Of a stretch of DNA of 12,834 bases, positions 12,121 through 12,834 are shown one piece after another (within the stretch, counting starts at the first letter, position 1; each line of letters begins with the position of its first letter). The position numbers and the translations under genes were made by a program. The notes under the pieces are model-generated. The model ran no database searches. It saw only the letters and a list, made by a program, of their open reading frames with translations, and was not told the origin of the DNA. This DNA comes from an uncultured Marmoricola sp. (GTDB taxonomy: Bacteria > Actinomycetota > Actinomycetes > Propionibacteriales > Nocardioidaceae): positions 1 through 12,834 of the forward strand of contig NZ_CALTZE010000110.1 of assembly GCF_943913695.1 (NCBI RefSeq). Reading direction: 5' to 3'.

Positions 12121-12455
12121 CAGCGGTGCTCCTCGTGGGCGTGCTGCACGGGGTCGGTCACCAGGACGACCTGGGTGAGGTCGTCGAGCGCGTGGGCCAG
12201 GCGAGCGTCGGTGAGCTCGTAGCGCGAGCGCCGCCCCTCCGGCGTCGCCACGACCAGCCCGCACGCCCGCAGGCAGGCCAGGTGGTTGGACATCGACTGC
12301 CGGCTGACGCCCAGCCGCTCGGCCAGGTCGGCGGGATAGGCCGGCTGCTCGCGCAACGCCAGCAGCACCCGCGCCCGCGTGGGGTCGGAGAGCGCGTGCC
12401 CGAAGCGCGCCAGCGCGGCGTCCGAGGTCTCGGTGCGCAGCGTCACGTCGCTCAC
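12120..12455 (-). CDS. ArsR/SmtB-family metal-sensing repressor, CmtR-like
   Basis: A 111-residue winged-helix regulator: LARFGHALSDPTRARVLLALRE, a recognition region LAERLGVSRQSMSNHLACLRACGLV, and wing VATPEGRRSRYEL. The text closely resembles mycobacterial CmtR (Cd/Pb sensor), including SNHLxCLRxCGLVVAT, whose two cysteines correspond to Cys61 and Cys65 here. CmtR's third ligand, Cys102 in the C-terminal tail, has no cysteine counterpart: this protein ends DPVQHAHEEHR. Metal binding normally releases such repressors from DNA. GTG 12455 is chosen because VSDVTLRTETSDAALARFG gives a family-length protein; the longer in-frame reading continues into the 21-bp repeat array and is not credible. 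No good ribosome-binding site, so the mRNA may be leaderless or have a short leader. It is fused by a TGATG overlap to the CDF gene. Confidence 0.9.
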   Translation of the reverse strand: MSDVTLRTETSDAALARFGHALSDPTRARVLLALREQPAYPADLAERLGVSRQSMSNHLACLRACGLVVATPEGRRSRYELTDARLAHALDDLTQVVLVTDPVQHAHEEHR

Positions 12456-12459
12456 AGTA

Positions 12460-12487
12460 CAGCGAGTGATGTATCCAGCGAAAGATG
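12460..12487 (-). promoter_or_regulatory. Direct-repeat candidate operator upstream of the CmtR-like gene
   Basis: On the minus strand CATCTTTCGCTG (12476-12487) and CATCACTCGCTG (12460-12471) repeat with 10 of 12 identities, separated by GATA. The pair ends 4 nt before the GTG start codon and lies in the only A+T-richer stretch between the gene and the 21-bp array, where promoter and operator are expected. ArsR-family sites are usually inverted repeats, so the reading is tentative. Confidence 0.35.
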
Positions 12488-12515
12488 AACCACGCCACAC
12501 CCCTCCCCCGATCCG

Positions 12516-12620
12516 CCGACCAGTCAGTTCCGAGGGCCGACCAGTCAGTTCCGAGGGCCGACCAGTCACTCCCGAGGGCCGACCGGTCAGTTCCGCGGGC
12601 CGACCGGTCAGTTCCACGCC
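12516..12620 (+). repeat. Tandem 21-bp repeat array, block 1 (five units)
   Basis: Five head-to-tail units of exactly 21 bp start at 12516, 12537, 12558, 12579 and 12600. Each opens CCGACCAGTCAGTTCC or a variant: the first two units are identical, the third has CACTCC in place of CAGTTCC, and the fourth and fifth have GACCGGTC in place of GACCAGTC. The period is two turns of B-DNA, so every core would face the same side of the helix. The array lies upstream of the CmtR-like gene, outside any credible gene. Confidence 0.95.
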
Positions 12621-12746
12621 TCGCGAGTGACTGCTCGCGCCCCGCGAGTGACTGGTCGCGCCTCGCAACTGACTGGTCGCGCCTCGCAAGTGACTGGTCG
12701 CGCCTCGCAAGTGACTGGTCGCGCCTCGGGAGTGACTGGTCAGCGG
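12621..12746 (-). repeat. Tandem 21-bp repeat array, block 2 (six units, opposite orientation)
   Basis: Six 21-bp units start at 12621, 12642, 12663, 12684, 12705 and 12726. The typical unit runs TCGCAAGTGACTGGTCGCGC plus one C. It is the reverse complement of the block 1 unit at 17 of 21 positions: the GACTGGTC core and the flanking CTCG/CGAG word agree, and four positions differ. Units four and five are identical; the last unit diverges where it runs into the stop codon of the upstream gene at 12740-12742. The cores of the two blocks are symmetric about about 12619, so the whole 231 bp can fold as one long imperfect hairpin. Confidence 0.95.
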
Positions 12747-12834
12747 CGGGAGAGGAGGCGGAAGGCGGGTCCGACGAGGCGGTCGTAGAGGCCGGGCAGG
12801 TGCCGGAACCCGGCGCGCACGACCCGGTTGACCG
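12740..12834 (-). CDS. C-terminal end of an unidentified protein (partial at right edge)
   Basis: The minus strand reads open from the window edge for 30 codons, VNRVVRAGFRHLPGLYDRL and then VGPAFRLLSRR, followed by TGA at 12740-12742. Codon composition is like that of neighbouring genes and the peptide is a plausible basic amphipathic C-terminus, reminiscent of some short-chain dehydrogenases, but 30 residues are too few to assign. The stop codon lies inside the last 21-bp repeat unit, so the repeats begin exactly where this gene ends. Confidence 0.55.
   Translation of the reverse strand, partial: VNRVVRAGFRHLPGLYDRLVGPAFRLLSRR

Noticed and set aside
10786..12222. A 478-codon plus-strand frame across sugE, CDF and arsR
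   Set aside because: It runs antisense through three confidently assigned genes and the riboswitch, with His/Asp/Arg-rich text and no motifs.
12456..12710. N-terminal extension of the ArsR-family regulator into the 21-bp repeats
   Set aside because: The frame is open only because 21 is a multiple of three. The family length and N-terminus match the start at 12455.
12516..12746. CRISPR array
   Set aside because: The units are contiguous 21-bp repeats without spacers, change orientation halfway, and have no cas genes nearby.

Overview
The window is very GC-rich, with tightly packed genes, frequent GTG starts and start/stop overlaps of 1 to 17 nt. These features, and the gene families present (CmtR-like ArsR regulator, SugE behind a guanidine-III riboswitch, GH15 trehalase/glucoamylase-like enzyme, DmdR/IdeR-type iron box), point to a high-GC actinobacterium. 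Nocardioidaceae or a close relative is my best guess, from the look of the sequence only. It reads as ordinary chromosome: I see no integrase, transposase, phage gene, CRISPR array, tRNA or rRNA.

Layout. (1) 1-869, minus strand: an iron-storage unit, bfd-bfr, with a DmdR/IdeR-type iron box upstream and a diverged, frameshifted duplicate of the bfr 3' end directly downstream. (2) 948-4230, plus strand: zwf (glucose-6-phosphate dehydrogenase) overlapping a GH15 glucosidase/trehalase-like gene, a plausible glucose-release and pentose-phosphate pair. (3) 4252-5251, minus strand: an SRPBCC protein followed by smpB. (4) 5277-7455, plus strand: a three-gene overlapping operon of a D-cysteine desulfhydrase-like PLP enzyme, a haloacetate dehalogenase with the complete fluoroacetate dehalogenase residue set, and a small membrane protein. 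(5) 7466-10622, minus strand: a sulfotransferase-family gene and, upstream of it, an SNF2-family helicase, separated by a short intergenic region holding two adjacent 28-bp palindromes. (6) 10783-12455, minus strand: an efflux block of a CmtR-like ArsR repressor, a CDF metal exporter, then a guanidine-III riboswitch and the guanidinium exporter gene sugE/gdx. (7) 12516-12746: eleven 21-bp repeats, five in one orientation followed by six in the opposite one, ending on the stop codon of a partial minus-strand gene that runs off the right edge.

The most unusual items are the two-orientation 21-bp array, the twin palindromes after the SNF2 gene, and the duplicated bfr tail. The best-supported functional calls are the guanidine-III riboswitch with sugE (pseudoknot visible) and the dehalogenase (all catalytic and halide-pocket residues visible). 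Two metal proteins depart from the textbook ligand set: the Bfr ferroxidase His is Asp, and the CmtR-like sensor has a His-rich tail in place of its third Cys. No stretch longer than 300 bases lacks a gene; the longest is 12456-12739, mostly the repeat array.
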